A stretch of DNA of 32,267 nucleotides from Desulfobacteraceae bacterium (lineage in GTDB: Bacteria; Desulfobacterota; Desulfobacteria; Desulfobacterales; UBA5616), in contig VMSV01000170.1 of the NCBI GenBank assembly GCA_013791935.1, forward strand, positions 1 through 32,267. The letters are read 5' to 3'. A model generated the notes under the pieces. That model was not told the origin of the DNA, ran no database searches, and saw only the letters and a list, made by a program, of their open reading frames with translations. The first letter of the stretch is position 1, and each line of letters opens with the position of its first letter. Positions 8,533-16,446 of the stretch are shown piece after piece. A program made the translations under genes and the position numbers.

Positions 8533-9504
8533 CTATGAAAAAATGCCGTCCATTCTCTTCTTTGCTTCTATGGCCTGGTTGACGATTCTTTCCATGAGCT
8601 GGGCCACGGTTGGAATGTCGTGGATTCTTCCCACAACCTGGCCGGTGGAATACATACCTTTATCCAAAATACCCTTGTCCCATCCGTCGGAAGAAGCCCT
8701 GCCGCTGATATAGGGGGCCAGTTCTTCCAGGGAAGCGCCTTTGGATTCAAGCTCCAGAACTTTTTCAGAAGCAGGTGTTTTCAAAACACGCATGGGATTC
8801 ATCAGGGACTTCATCACCAGGAGCGTTTCACTTTCTATGGATTCTACCAGTTTCTTTTTGAGATTTTCGTGAATGGGGCATTCCAGGGTAGCCATAAACC
8901 GTGTTCCCATGTTCACGCCCGCGGCCCCCAAAGCAAGGGCTGCCAGAACTCCCCTGCCGTCGGCAAAACCACCGCCTGCGATCAACGGTTTTTTAACCTG
9001 GTCCAAGGCTGCGGGAATCAGGATGAGGGTGGTCACTTCCTCCATGCTGGGATGCCCCCCGCATTCCGTTCCCACAATGGAAACCATATCCACACCCATG
9101 CCATCTACTTTTACAGCATCCCTTACCCTTGCGCATTTATGAATATGGGTCAAACCAGCACCTTTGATCTGATCCCGGTAAGCCTGGGGACTGCGACCCG
9201 CGGTCTCTAAAATTTTAACCCCCGATTCGATAACCCAGTCAATCCGCTCCTGGGCCGTTACCGTGGTGGTCATTTCAGGGAACAATCCTACATTCACGCC
9301 GAAAGGTTTATCGGTCATGTCCTTTGTTTTTTTTATTTCGTCCATGAATTCCTGTTTGGTTTGAAACATGGCAGCAGGAATGCAGCAAAACCCGCCTGCA
9401 TTGGCCACGGGAGCCACCAGTTCAGCCGTTGTGATTCTCTGCATGGTTCCACACTGAATCGGGTATTTGATTCCCAGGATCTCCGTCATTGGTGTCTTGA
9501 ACAT
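8533..9504 (-). CDS. Nitronate monooxygenase-like FMN TIM-barrel protein
   Basis: 323 residues, family of 2-nitropropane dioxygenase/nitronate monooxygenase and FabK-like flavoproteins. Visible: PIQCGTMQRITTAELVAPVANAGGF at the start (barrel entry, given here only as family signature), GTECGGH with H151 in the catalytic His position, the phosphate-binding IAGGGFADGRG (residues 175-185), and GAAGVNMGTRFMAT (193-206). A strong AAGGAGG ribosome binding site supports the start. It leads an operon with a crotonase, where members of this family often sit in acyl-CoA catabolic clusters and may act on CoA intermediates rather than on nitronates. Genuine nitronate oxidation needs oxygen, so in an anaerobe another role is plausible. 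Confidence 0.85.
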   Translation of the reverse strand: MFKTPMTEILGIKYPIQCGTMQRITTAELVAPVANAGGFCCIPAAMFQTKQEFMDEIKKTKDMTDKPFGVNVGLFPEMTTTVTAQERIDWVIESGVKILETAGRSPQAYRDQIKGAGLTHIHKCARVRDAVKVDGMGVDMVSIVGTECGGHPSMEEVTTLILIPAALDQVKKPLIAGGGFADGRGVLAALALGAAGVNMGTRFMATLECPIHENLKKKLVESIESETLLVMKSLMNPMRVLKTPASEKVLELESKGASLEELAPYISGRASSDGWDKGILDKGMYSTGQVVGRIHDIPTVAQLMERIVNQAIEAKKRMDGIFS

Positions 9505-9559
9505 TTTTGCCTCCTTCTATGGTATGGATGTTAAAAATGATGAGTGGCCGGAAAAGTAC

Positions 9560-9587
9560 TATTTAGGATTAAACAGTTGATTGGCAA
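9560..9587 (-). promoter_or_regulatory. Possible promoter of the minus-strand monooxygenase-crotonase operon
   Basis: On the minus strand, TTGCCA (complement of 9582-9587), a 16-base spacer and TAAATA (complement of 9560-9565), about 55 bases ahead of the start codon. Moderate match only. Confidence 0.4.
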
Positions 9588-9634
9588 AAAGCAAGCTTGA
9601 ATATAGGCCTTTGAATAAATGTAAGAAAAAATAG

Positions 9635-9662
9635 TTGACGAAATCAGAAACATTTGTATAAA
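9635..9662 (+). promoter_or_regulatory. Predicted promoter of the acyl-CoA dehydrogenase gene
   Basis: TTGACG at 9635-9640, a 16-base spacer and TATAAA at 9657-9662. A transcript starting near 9669 would have a leader of about 130 bases. The sequence AAGTACT occurs both here and near the opposing promoter, about 105 bases away, but no longer shared operator is evident. Confidence 0.5.
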
Positions 9663-9802
9663 GTACTGGAGTTAAATAATACGGTTAAGAAACTAAATTT
9701 TGTTCAATCTTTCAAACAGCATAAAAAGTCTCCATTCCATCATCTTTTCACATAAACTTTACAGAAAACCATACCATGACCAAATCACTTTAGGAGGATA
9801 CG

Positions 9803-10972
9803 ATGGTAGATTTTTCAATCAGCGAAAAAGATCAGCAAATATTTGATTTGATGAAAAAGGAAGGTCTGGTCAGAAGAAAATATTCTCGTTACTACGATCT
9901 GCATGAAGAGGAAATTCCCCCTGATGAGTTCCCGGAAGCAAAAGATTTTCCAAGTCTCGAATCCGTTCTGGCAGGTCGTTCCAAAGAGGAGGGTGGCGCA
10001 ACGGCATTTTCTCTTTTTGCCTCCATGCACAGAGCCATGTATGGCGGCATTGCCCTGAGAAGCCCCAACAGAGCACTTGGAAATTCCTCGTTAACCGCCG
10101 CCGGAACGGATGAGCAGAAAAAGAAATGGGGCAATACCCGCCTGGCCATGGCCAATACCGAACCCGGTTGCGGGTCAGACTCCAAAGCCATAGAAACAAC
10201 CGCGGTTTTGGACGGGGATGAATGGGTTTTAAACGGCGAAAAGATCTTTGTCACCACGGGCATCAAGGCAGAGGGTGTCGTAATTTGGGCCACGGTCGAT
10301 AAAACAGCAGGTAGAGCCGGGATCAAAGCCTTTGTGGTCATGAAAGGCACCCCGGGTCTGGAACTGGTGAAAAAGGAGAAAAAACTCGGCATCCGGGCCA
10401 GCGACACGGCGGCTTTTGTTTTAAAGGATTGCCGGATTCCCAGAGAAAATCTGCTGGGTCTGGATGAATCGGTGGTCAAAAAAGGTGGTGGTGGGTTCAA
10501 AGGCCTGATGATGACCTTCAACCTTACCCGGCCGGGTGTGGCTGCAGGCGGCATCGGGAACACCATGTCCGCCCTGGAATTTGTCAAGGAAGAGCTCGAA
10601 AAGGAAGGCGTTACAGTGAATTATGAATTGGGTCAGCACAACCGAACCGCCATCCAGCAGAAAGTAATAGAATTGGAAGCGGAATTGGAAGCTGCCACTC
10701 TGGCGACCTTAAGGGCCGGTTGGCTGGGAGATGAAGGCAAGCCGAATAATTTGGAAGCCTCCGTTTCGAAACAAAAAGGCGGAGATATTTGCCGCAAAGG
10801 CACACAATTGGCTCTGGAAATTTTAGGCGCGCCGGGCATTACCCGGGATTATCGCGTAGAACAGAATTTCCGGGATGGACGAATTACCGACATCTATGAA
10901 GGCACGGGCGAAATTCAACGGCTGGTCATTGCCAGGGGCATATTGAATTATTCTGCTGCCGACTTAAGTTAA
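9803..10972 (+). CDS. Acyl-CoA dehydrogenase
   Basis: 389 residues, FAD-dependent acyl-CoA dehydrogenase fold. Visible: the FAD/substrate segment ANTEPGCGSDSKAIET (residues 117-132), the beta-domain WVLNGEKIFVTTGIKAEG, and near the end DIYEGTGEIQRLVIARGI with E366 at the position of the catalytic base in medium-chain enzymes. The first 100 residues are less typical of the family, with a charged stretch rich in Glu and Asp. The start is supported by TAGGAGG. The gene is divergent from the monooxygenase-crotonase operon, so the shared 298-base gap probably coordinates them. It would perform the first oxidation of a beta-oxidation-type sequence. Substrate not predictable. An electron-transfer flavoprotein would be needed and is not in the window. 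Confidence 0.92.
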   Translation: MVDFSISEKDQQIFDLMKKEGLVRRKYSRYYDLHEEEIPPDEFPEAKDFPSLESVLAGRSKEEGGATAFSLFASMHRAMYGGIALRSPNRALGNSSLTAAGTDEQKKKWGNTRLAMANTEPGCGSDSKAIETTAVLDGDEWVLNGEKIFVTTGIKAEGVVIWATVDKTAGRAGIKAFVVMKGTPGLELVKKEKKLGIRASDTAAFVLKDCRIPRENLLGLDESVVKKGGGGFKGLMMTFNLTRPGVAAGGIGNTMSALEFVKEELEKEGVTVNYELGQHNRTAIQQKVIELEAELEAATLATLRAGWLGDEGKPNNLEASVSKQKGGDICRKGTQLALEILGAPGITRDYRVEQNFRDGRITDIYEGTGEIQRLVIARGILNYSAADLS

Positions 10973-11000
10973 CATTCAACAAGCCTGAAAACGATTTTCC

Positions 11001-11048
11001 AACAGCATCAGGAAGCCTTATCACCAAGGTTCCTGATGCTGTTTTTTT
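11001..11048 (+). terminator. Rho-independent terminator of the acyl-CoA dehydrogenase gene
   Basis: A perfect 14-bp stem, AACAGCATCAGGAA with TTCCTGATGCTGTT, extended by inner CCTT/AAGG, followed by TTTTTTT on the plus strand. Confidence 0.9.
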
Positions 11049-11073
11049 ATGGCCGTTTAATGGGGAGAGCCTC

Positions 11074-11832
11074 TTAAATGGTTGAACCGCCATCCACCAC
11101 GACACACTCACCCGTGGTATAGCTTGACGCATCGGAAACCAAATACAACACGGTTCCGGCCATTTCCCGGGGTTCAGCTGCCCGACCCAGGGGGATACCT
11201 TTTCCGGGATTTTCTCCTCCCCTGTCAAACAAGGCGGACGCGAATTTAGTCCGGGTAAGGCCGGGCAATAATGCGTTGACTCGAATATTAAAAGGAGCAC
11301 ATTCCTTGGCGAATGAACGGGTCATGTTAATGATGCCAGCTTTGGTGATGGAGTATATGCTCTGCATGGGAGCCGGGCGCAATCCGTTGATGGATGCCGT
11401 ATTCACAATCACCCCGCCTTTGTTTTCCTTCATGATTTTGCCGGCTTCGACGGACATGAAAAAATACCCTCGAAGATTGACCTCCACGGTCTTTTCATAG
11501 GCGGACAGGGGGGTATCGAGGACATGCCCGAAATAAGGATTGGTGGCGGCATTGTTCACCAGAATATCCAGTTTTCCGTGCTTGGTTCGAATATGGGAGA
11601 AAATGGCCGTGATATCCTCCATGTTTCCCACATGGCACGGAAAAGCCTCCGCGCTTCCGCCGGTTTCCTTGATCTTTTCAGCCACTGTCTGACAGCCATC
11701 AAGCTTTCGACTGGAGATAATCACATGGGCCCCCTGCTCTGCAAAAAGCTTTGCAATTTCTTCTCCGATCCCCCGGCTTGCCCCTGTAACAAGTGCTATT
11801 TTTCCCGTTAAATCAAATAATTTTGTGCTCAT
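11074..11832 (-). CDS. Short-chain dehydrogenase/reductase (SDR)
   Basis: 252 residues, classical SDR with a Rossmann fold. Visible: the nucleotide-binding TGASRGIG (residues 16-23), NNAA (93-96), and the catalytic S147, Y160 and K164 (YSITK). The carboxy-terminal TTGECVVVDGG is also typical. It is similar in type to 3-oxoacyl-ACP reductase and 3-hydroxyacyl-CoA dehydrogenase members. S41 and R42 after the second strand (ISSRK) suggest NADP preference, which is an inference. AAGGAG precedes the start. It is divergent from the ADP-forming synthetase alpha subunit and convergent with the acyl-CoA dehydrogenase. In this setting it would suit oxidation of a 3-hydroxyacyl-CoA. Confidence 0.92.
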   Translation of the reverse strand: MSTKLFDLTGKIALVTGASRGIGEEIAKLFAEQGAHVIISSRKLDGCQTVAEKIKETGGSAEAFPCHVGNMEDITAIFSHIRTKHGKLDILVNNAATNPYFGHVLDTPLSAYEKTVEVNLRGYFFMSVEAGKIMKENKGGVIVNTASINGLRPAPMQSIYSITKAGIINMTRSFAKECAPFNIRVNALLPGLTRTKFASALFDRGGENPGKGIPLGRAAEPREMAGTVLYLVSDASSYTTGECVVVDGGSTI

Positions 11833-12227
11833 TGGTGATCTCCTTCATCCATTATTTTAAGTGTTGGTTGGTTTCAAGCGGCAAATCTCCCATGAAAAGA
11901 CCATCCGGCCTTCTACTTTTGAGGTTTCAGGAATTTTTCATAGAGATATGAAAAAGTCAATGGGTGAATGGGTTTTGAACACCAATCCAAGCATTTCCTG
12001 CCTTAGACGTTCTATGTGTCATAAATTTTTACCTATTCGACCTTTTTGCAGAAGATTTACCTTAGAATATTATGTATTCACATATCAAAACAAAAGGCAA
12101 AAAGTCTTACTTTTTTTATTTCTCTTGACCGGATCATGACTTTTGGACTAATGGGTTTCCATGTTTATGCAGCAGTACAAAGCTTGCGTTTGAAGGCACC
12201 CTTGAATTTAGGCGGAGGAAGTGATTG
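11833..12227. other. 395-base divergent intergenic region with a palindrome
   Basis: No convincing gene: open frames here lack ribosome binding sites and family features. It contains a perfect palindrome, TTTTTCATA-GAGA-TATGAAAAA, at 11934-11955, a plausible operator for a dimeric regulator acting on the SDR and synthetase genes. TTGACC at 12125-12130 could be a -35 box for the plus strand, but the -10 is poor. Confidence 0.4.
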
Positions 12228-13664
12228 ATGGAAATAGATGCAAAGAATGACTTAACCCCCTTGTTTTATCCAAAAAGCGTCGCTGTTGTGGGCGCTTCTC
12301 CCAATAAGGCGAAATCATGGAATACGGGCAATTCTTACATGGCCGCCTTGATCGACCAGAATTATCGAGGCAAGATCTATCCGGTTCACCCAAAAGCAGA
12401 AACCATCATGGGCTTTACATGCTTTCCAAGTATTAGCGACATTCCGGATGATATTGATCTGGCCATTTTTACCATACCCAGCGGAGCCGCCGTAAAGGTC
12501 ATGGCGGAATGCGCAGCAAAAGGTGTAAAATTTGTCCACCTGCTCACGGCGGGTTTTTCGGAAACCGGCAGGCCCGAGCTTTTGGAACTGGAAAAGGAGC
12601 TGGTACGGGTTGCCAAAATCGGGAATGTAAAGATTGTGGGGCCGAACTGCATGGGCCTGTATTGCCCGGAAGGGGGCCTTTCCTGGGATTCCGACTTCGG
12701 AACTGCCCGGGGTTCCATCGCCTGTTTCTCCCAGAGCGGTCAACTGGCCTCCATGTTTCTTCGATTGGGCTACGCATATCAGGGTCTGGCCTTCAGTAAA
12801 GCCGTTAGCTTCGGCAACGCCAGTGACCTGAAAGCCCATGATTTTCTGGCTTATTTCGGTTCTGATTCGAAAACAGAGATCATCGGAGCCTATCTGGAAG
12901 GTTTGAAAAACGGAAGGATGTTTTTTGAAACCGCCAAACAGGTTACTCGAAATAAACCCCTGGTGATATGGAAAGGGGGACAGACCGAAGGCGGCGCCAG
13001 GGCCACCACCTCCCATACTTCTTCCCTCGCCGGTTCACAAGAAATCTGGCAGGCCATGTGCCGACAGACCGGGATTATTTCCGTTCATTCCCTTGTGGAA
13101 ATGGTTTCAACGGTTTCGGCGCTTGAAAGAATGGCCCTGCCCAAAGGCGTCCGTGTTGCCATCATGGGCGGGGCGGGTGGCGGCTCGGTCACCATGACGG
13201 ATCTTGCCGAAAAACAGGGCCTCAAAGTTCCTCATCTATCAGAAAAGACCATTCACAGCCTGGAAAAACTGGTTCCGGTGGCGGGAAACAGTGTTAGAAA
13301 TCCCCTGGATGTGTTTTTCACGCAAGATAGTGATTTCAGAACCTTAATCGACCTGCTCCGGGAAGATGAAAACATTGACGCCTTCCTGTTCAATCTGAGG
13401 TTTGGCGGAGGAGGTCCGGTTCAGACCCATGGCATCGGCGATGCCAACCATACCATTGAAAACATGATCGATGCCAAGGAGAGGCTTAAAAAACCTCTGT
13501 TCCTGGTAACGGAATTCACCGGAGATGCCAGAATTGATGTCATCATCAATGAAGCTTCCGCCACCCTCCATCAAAAGGGCATTCCTACCTTTCCCTCGTT
13601 TGAAGTTGCGGCAAAAGTGTTGGCCAATTTAAAAATCTACAACGACTACCTTCACACCCGATAA
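12228..13664 (+). CDS. ADP-forming acyl-CoA synthetase, alpha-subunit type (CoA-binding)
   Basis: 478 residues from the ATG at 12228, placed eight bases after GGAGGA; a TTG one codon earlier is in frame. Enzymes of the NDP-forming acetyl-CoA synthetase superfamily interconvert acyl-CoA, ADP and phosphate with acid, ATP and CoA. Visible: the CoA-binding Rossmann domain (SVAVVGASPNK at 17-27, then IVGPNCMG at 136-143), the flavodoxin-like succinyl-CoA ligase domains, and the phospho-acceptor H263 in TSHTSSLAGS. The ATP-grasp beta part is missing from this chain and from the neighbours, so the partner must be encoded elsewhere or the protein works differently. It sits among acyl-CoA genes, divergent from the SDR. 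Confidence 0.88.
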   Translation: MEIDAKNDLTPLFYPKSVAVVGASPNKAKSWNTGNSYMAALIDQNYRGKIYPVHPKAETIMGFTCFPSISDIPDDIDLAIFTIPSGAAVKVMAECAAKGVKFVHLLTAGFSETGRPELLELEKELVRVAKIGNVKIVGPNCMGLYCPEGGLSWDSDFGTARGSIACFSQSGQLASMFLRLGYAYQGLAFSKAVSFGNASDLKAHDFLAYFGSDSKTEIIGAYLEGLKNGRMFFETAKQVTRNKPLVIWKGGQTEGGARATTSHTSSLAGSQEIWQAMCRQTGIISVHSLVEMVSTVSALERMALPKGVRVAIMGGAGGGSVTMTDLAEKQGLKVPHLSEKTIHSLEKLVPVAGNSVRNPLDVFFTQDSDFRTLIDLLREDENIDAFLFNLRFGGGGPVQTHGIGDANHTIENMIDAKERLKKPLFLVTEFTGDARIDVIINEASATLHQKGIPTFPSFEVAAKVLANLKIYNDYLHTR

Positions 13665-13723
13665 CCACAGACATGGAATTTCCTGGAAAGCCGCTTGAGT
13701 GTCGGCGGCTTTTCAGGGCTGAA

Positions 13724-14224
13724 TCAGTCTTCATATTCTTCAATCACCTGGCCGGGGCAAGTAAAGGCAAGGCCTTGACCTGAGGCCAACCCCAGCGAAA
13801 TTCCTTCGATGATCGGAGGATTCACCGGGTTTTTCGAGCGCCATTTTACGATGAAATTGGCTCCAGGCCCACCTCTTTTATCATACTCCTTAATATAGAT
13901 ATACGTTGAGGCCAAGGGCCCGAGAGTCAGGGCCTCTTTTACATATCCTTCCAAGAGTTTGCCATTATTATCAAAGTAATCCGCCTTCAAAATGGTAATG
14001 GCATATTTAGGGTCCGTATTCCGGAGGCTCAGCATGGTGGCAAGCTCGAAAGGTTTCGCCTTTGGCCCTGAATAAACATTGGAATACACGGAAACGTAGA
14101 GAGATTCCCCGTTGGAAAGCCTGGATTCGGAATCTGCCTTTGAAGATCCGGCCACACAAATCAGAAAAAGAACCAACACGATGGATGATGAAATTCTATG
14201 ACTTTTTATGATGGCATCGGGTTT
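13724..14224 (-). CDS. Exported DUF3124 family protein
   Basis: 166 residues from the Met at 14224, chosen because AAAGGAG lies seven bases upstream; an ATG at 14257 is in frame but unsupported. An export signal spans about residues 16-32. The mature part matches the DUF3124 pattern as I recall it: YVSVYSNVYSG, the MLSLRNTDP segment, GPGANFIVKWRSK and NPPIIEGISLG. Function of this family is unknown; members are usually periplasmic or lipoproteins. There is a good extended -10 promoter upstream. It is transcribed alone, with its end facing the synthetase gene. Confidence 0.8.
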   Translation of the reverse strand, partial: KPDAIIKSHRISSSIVLVLFLICVAGSSKADSESRLSNGESLYVSVYSNVYSGPKAKPFELATMLSLRNTDPKYAITILKADYFDNNGKLLEGYVKEALTLGPLASTYIYIKEYDKRGGPGANFIVKWRSKNPVNPPIIEGISLGLASGQGLAFTCPGQVIEEYED

Positions 14225-14280
14225 CATCAACATTCTCCTTTCTGTTTTTATATTCAATCATAACTACCTTTTATTTAGGG

Positions 14281-14308
14281 ATTATACCAGATAGCTGATC
14301 CTTGGCAG
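14281..14308 (-). promoter_or_regulatory. Predicted promoter of the DUF3124 gene (extended -10)
   Basis: On the minus strand TGGTATAAT (perfect extended -10; TATAAT is the complement of 14281-14286) with a partial -35, CTGCCA (complement of 14303-14308), at a 16-base spacing. Confidence 0.6.
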
Positions 14309-14771
14309 TCTATTCCATTCCATTTTTACCAATCTTTCATTCATCTCCATATGGATCCATTGTATTATAACGAAAAAGAACGAAAAGTTGTAATTAACGA
14401 TCGAAAATTATTAAAAATTCATTAAAGTTATAACCCGAAGCAGCCGAAAATAGGGGTACCTTATTAATAATAGTTCTGACTTATAAAGTCTGTAAGGATG
14501 TTTTTGGTAATTAATCATAGGCGATAGTTTTACAGTTGGTTTTATTATTATTCCTTTTCGTTCTCGTTTTTTTCTTGCAGCTACTGTTCACCTTTGATCC
14601 GTACTACGATTTTCTTCGATTTATTACAAAAAAACAAAACGCATTATAATTGTTCATCAATGGCATGGAGTATGAAAACGCCATTACAGCTTTAGTTGGA
14701 AAATAAAGTTTGTTTTGCATTTTTGTATCCAAAAACAATCAATACCTATTTATAACAAGAAAGGGAAAAGA
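14309..14771. other. AT-rich intergenic region upstream of the porin cassette
   Basis: About 460 bases with no credible gene. Features: a small palindrome GACTTATAAAGTC (14478-14490), a perfect TATAAT at 14645-14650 without a clear -35, and an 11-bp inverted match between 14377-14387 and 14554-14564 about 165 bases apart. The region probably holds the promoter of the following cassette, but I cannot point to it with confidence. Confidence 0.4.
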
Positions 14772-15995
14772 ATGAAAAGATTTTTATTGGTTTCTAAACT
14801 CACCTTAGCACTTTTAGTTCTCATGAATATTCAGGGGGCCTGGGCCGTGGATATGGGAGATATCTCCGTCCATGGATTTGTCAGCCAGGGCTATCTGAAA
14901 ACAGACCAAAATAATTTCGTAGACCGTACCGAGGACGGTACCTTTGAATTTAATGAGGCTGCCATCAATTTTTCATTGGAGCCCATGGACAGCTTGAGAA
15001 TCGGTCTTCAACTCATGAGCAGGGACATGGGGGACTCCGGCAATAACGATTTATACCTGGATTGGGGATATGCTGATTATCGCTGGAAGGATAGCCTGGG
15101 TTTCCGGGTGGGCCAGATTAAAGTGCCCATGGGATTTTACAACCAAAACAGGGATGTGGACTTTCTTCGAACATTTGTGTTTCTGCCCCAGTGCATTTAC
15201 AACGAAAACTACAGGGCCTTCAGAACCGCCTATCGGGGCGTGGAAGTCTACGGGAATATCCCCATGGGCTCTTTAGGGGACATGGAGTATGAAGTACTTC
15301 TGGGAACCCCGGAAATGGATACCGATGAGCCTTTGTTTAAAGGCATGTTCCAGTTGTATGCCTTGGGAATCGGAACCCCCACCTATAAAGATGCGGACAT
15401 CTATCTGGATTACGGCCTGGCCTCTGCCCTGCGTTGGAACACCAGCGTTGATGGGCTGCGATTTGGATTCAGCAATTTACATGCGAAAGTGGAAGCGGAC
15501 AGTACCATCACAGGAAGCCCCTACACGTCAGGAGCAAACGTATCGTTCGTCTGGGAACAAGAGTATGATTATTTTTATGTGCTTTCGTCGGAATACCTCT
15601 GGAAAAACTTCAAGTTCGCGGCTGAATATTCCAGAAAAAAATCAAAAACCAATTACTCCTATGTAGGATTGGTCAATCGCAAGTCCAATACTGTCGCCGA
15701 AAGTTATTACGGCTCGATTTCCTACCGCTTTTCAGATCTTCTGGAAATCGGAACCTATTATGCTGAGAACTACCCGAATGTGGATGATAGAGACGGTTCA
15801 GAACAAACCAGCAATAACTTGATGCCCCAGAAAGACTGGACGGTCAGTGTCCGTTTAGATGTATTGCAGAACATGTCATTGAAATTTGAAACCCATTTTA
15901 TCGATGGGGTCACCGATCTGCTGAATGTGAATCATCCGGATGGATTTGAAGACAATTTCATTTTATACACCGCCAAATGTTCTGTTAACTTCTAA
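14772..15995 (+). CDS. Outer-membrane porin-like beta-barrel protein
   Basis: 407 residues from the ATG at 14772, preceded by AAAGGG; an upstream in-frame start at 14715 would disrupt the signal peptide. The signal peptide runs to about residue 25 (IQGAWA, then VDMGDIS). The mature protein has alternating polar/hydrophobic strands rich in Tyr, Trp and Phe, begins with DISVHGFVSQGYLKT as phosphate/short-chain porin-type barrels do, and ends in an aromatic residue (KCSVNF), the usual outer-membrane insertion signal. It is followed after 20 bases by a periplasmic binding protein and then by a chemoreceptor, which suggests uptake of, or access for, a sensed ligand. The ligand is unknown. Confidence 0.85.
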   Translation: MKRFLLVSKLTLALLVLMNIQGAWAVDMGDISVHGFVSQGYLKTDQNNFVDRTEDGTFEFNEAAINFSLEPMDSLRIGLQLMSRDMGDSGNNDLYLDWGYADYRWKDSLGFRVGQIKVPMGFYNQNRDVDFLRTFVFLPQCIYNENYRAFRTAYRGVEVYGNIPMGSLGDMEYEVLLGTPEMDTDEPLFKGMFQLYALGIGTPTYKDADIYLDYGLASALRWNTSVDGLRFGFSNLHAKVEADSTITGSPYTSGANVSFVWEQEYDYFYVLSSEYLWKNFKFAAEYSRKKSKTNYSYVGLVNRKSNTVAESYYGSISYRFSDLLEIGTYYAENYPNVDDRDGSEQTSNNLMPQKDWTVSVRLDVLQNMSLKFETHFIDGVTDLLNVNHPDGFEDNFILYTAKCSVNF

Positions 15996-16015
15996 AGAAA
16001 GGGGTAAAAATAGCC

Positions 16016-16420
16016 ATGAAAAAGATTTTATTATCAGCACTGATGGTGCTTTTGACTTATAGTTTTGCTTTGGCCGATCCTGTGGTGATTTTCAGCAACA
16101 ATGTTTCGGATAGCTTGGATACAGATACGGTTCAGAAAATCTATCTGGGGAAAAAGTCCAAATGGGAGGATGGATCAAAAATCGTGCCCGTGGCCTTGGA
16201 ACAGGGGAGCGTTCATGACGCCTTCCTGGAAAAGTTTATTAAAAAAAATAGTTCTCAGTTTGAAACCTACTGGAAACAGATGATTTTTTCTGGCAAGGGC
16301 GCGCCTCCCAAGGCATTTGCCACCGAAGCCGAACTTTTTGACTTCATATCAAAAACTCCTGGAGCCGTGGGTTATGTCGACAGCGCCACCTCCCATGAAG
16401 GGGTAAAAGAATTCAAGTAA
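16016..16420 (+). CDS. Small PstS-like periplasmic substrate-binding protein
   Basis: 134 residues with a signal peptide (about residues 1-20, ending FALA). The mature part resembles one lobe of PstS-type phosphate-binding proteins: a [19 protein letters not shown] segment, then [19 protein letters not shown] and the end [10 protein letters not shown], which is a hallmark of the family. At about 114 mature residues it is under half the size of full PstS, so it is a single-domain version. No ABC transporter genes are near. Between a porin and a methyl-accepting receptor it is more likely a ligand presenter for sensing than a transport component. That role is inference. Confidence 0.82.
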   Translation: MKKILLSALMVLLTYSFALADPVVIFSNNVSDSLDTDTVQKIYLGKKSKWEDGSKIVPVALEQGSVHDAFLEKFIKKNSSQFETYWKQMIFSGKGAPPKAFATEAELFDFISKTPGAVGYVDSATSHEGVKEFK

Positions 16421-16446
16421 AAAGAAATTTAATGAATGGAGGATTT

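Noticed and set aside
11861-12139. 92-codon plus-strand open frame (and an overlapping one at 12046-12228)
   Set aside because: No ribosome binding site, no domain features, and they run across a likely operator and promoter region.
14377-14564. 11-bp inverted match in the AT-rich region before the porin gene
   Set aside because: Short, A/T-rich, about 165 bases apart, with no further structure; likely chance.
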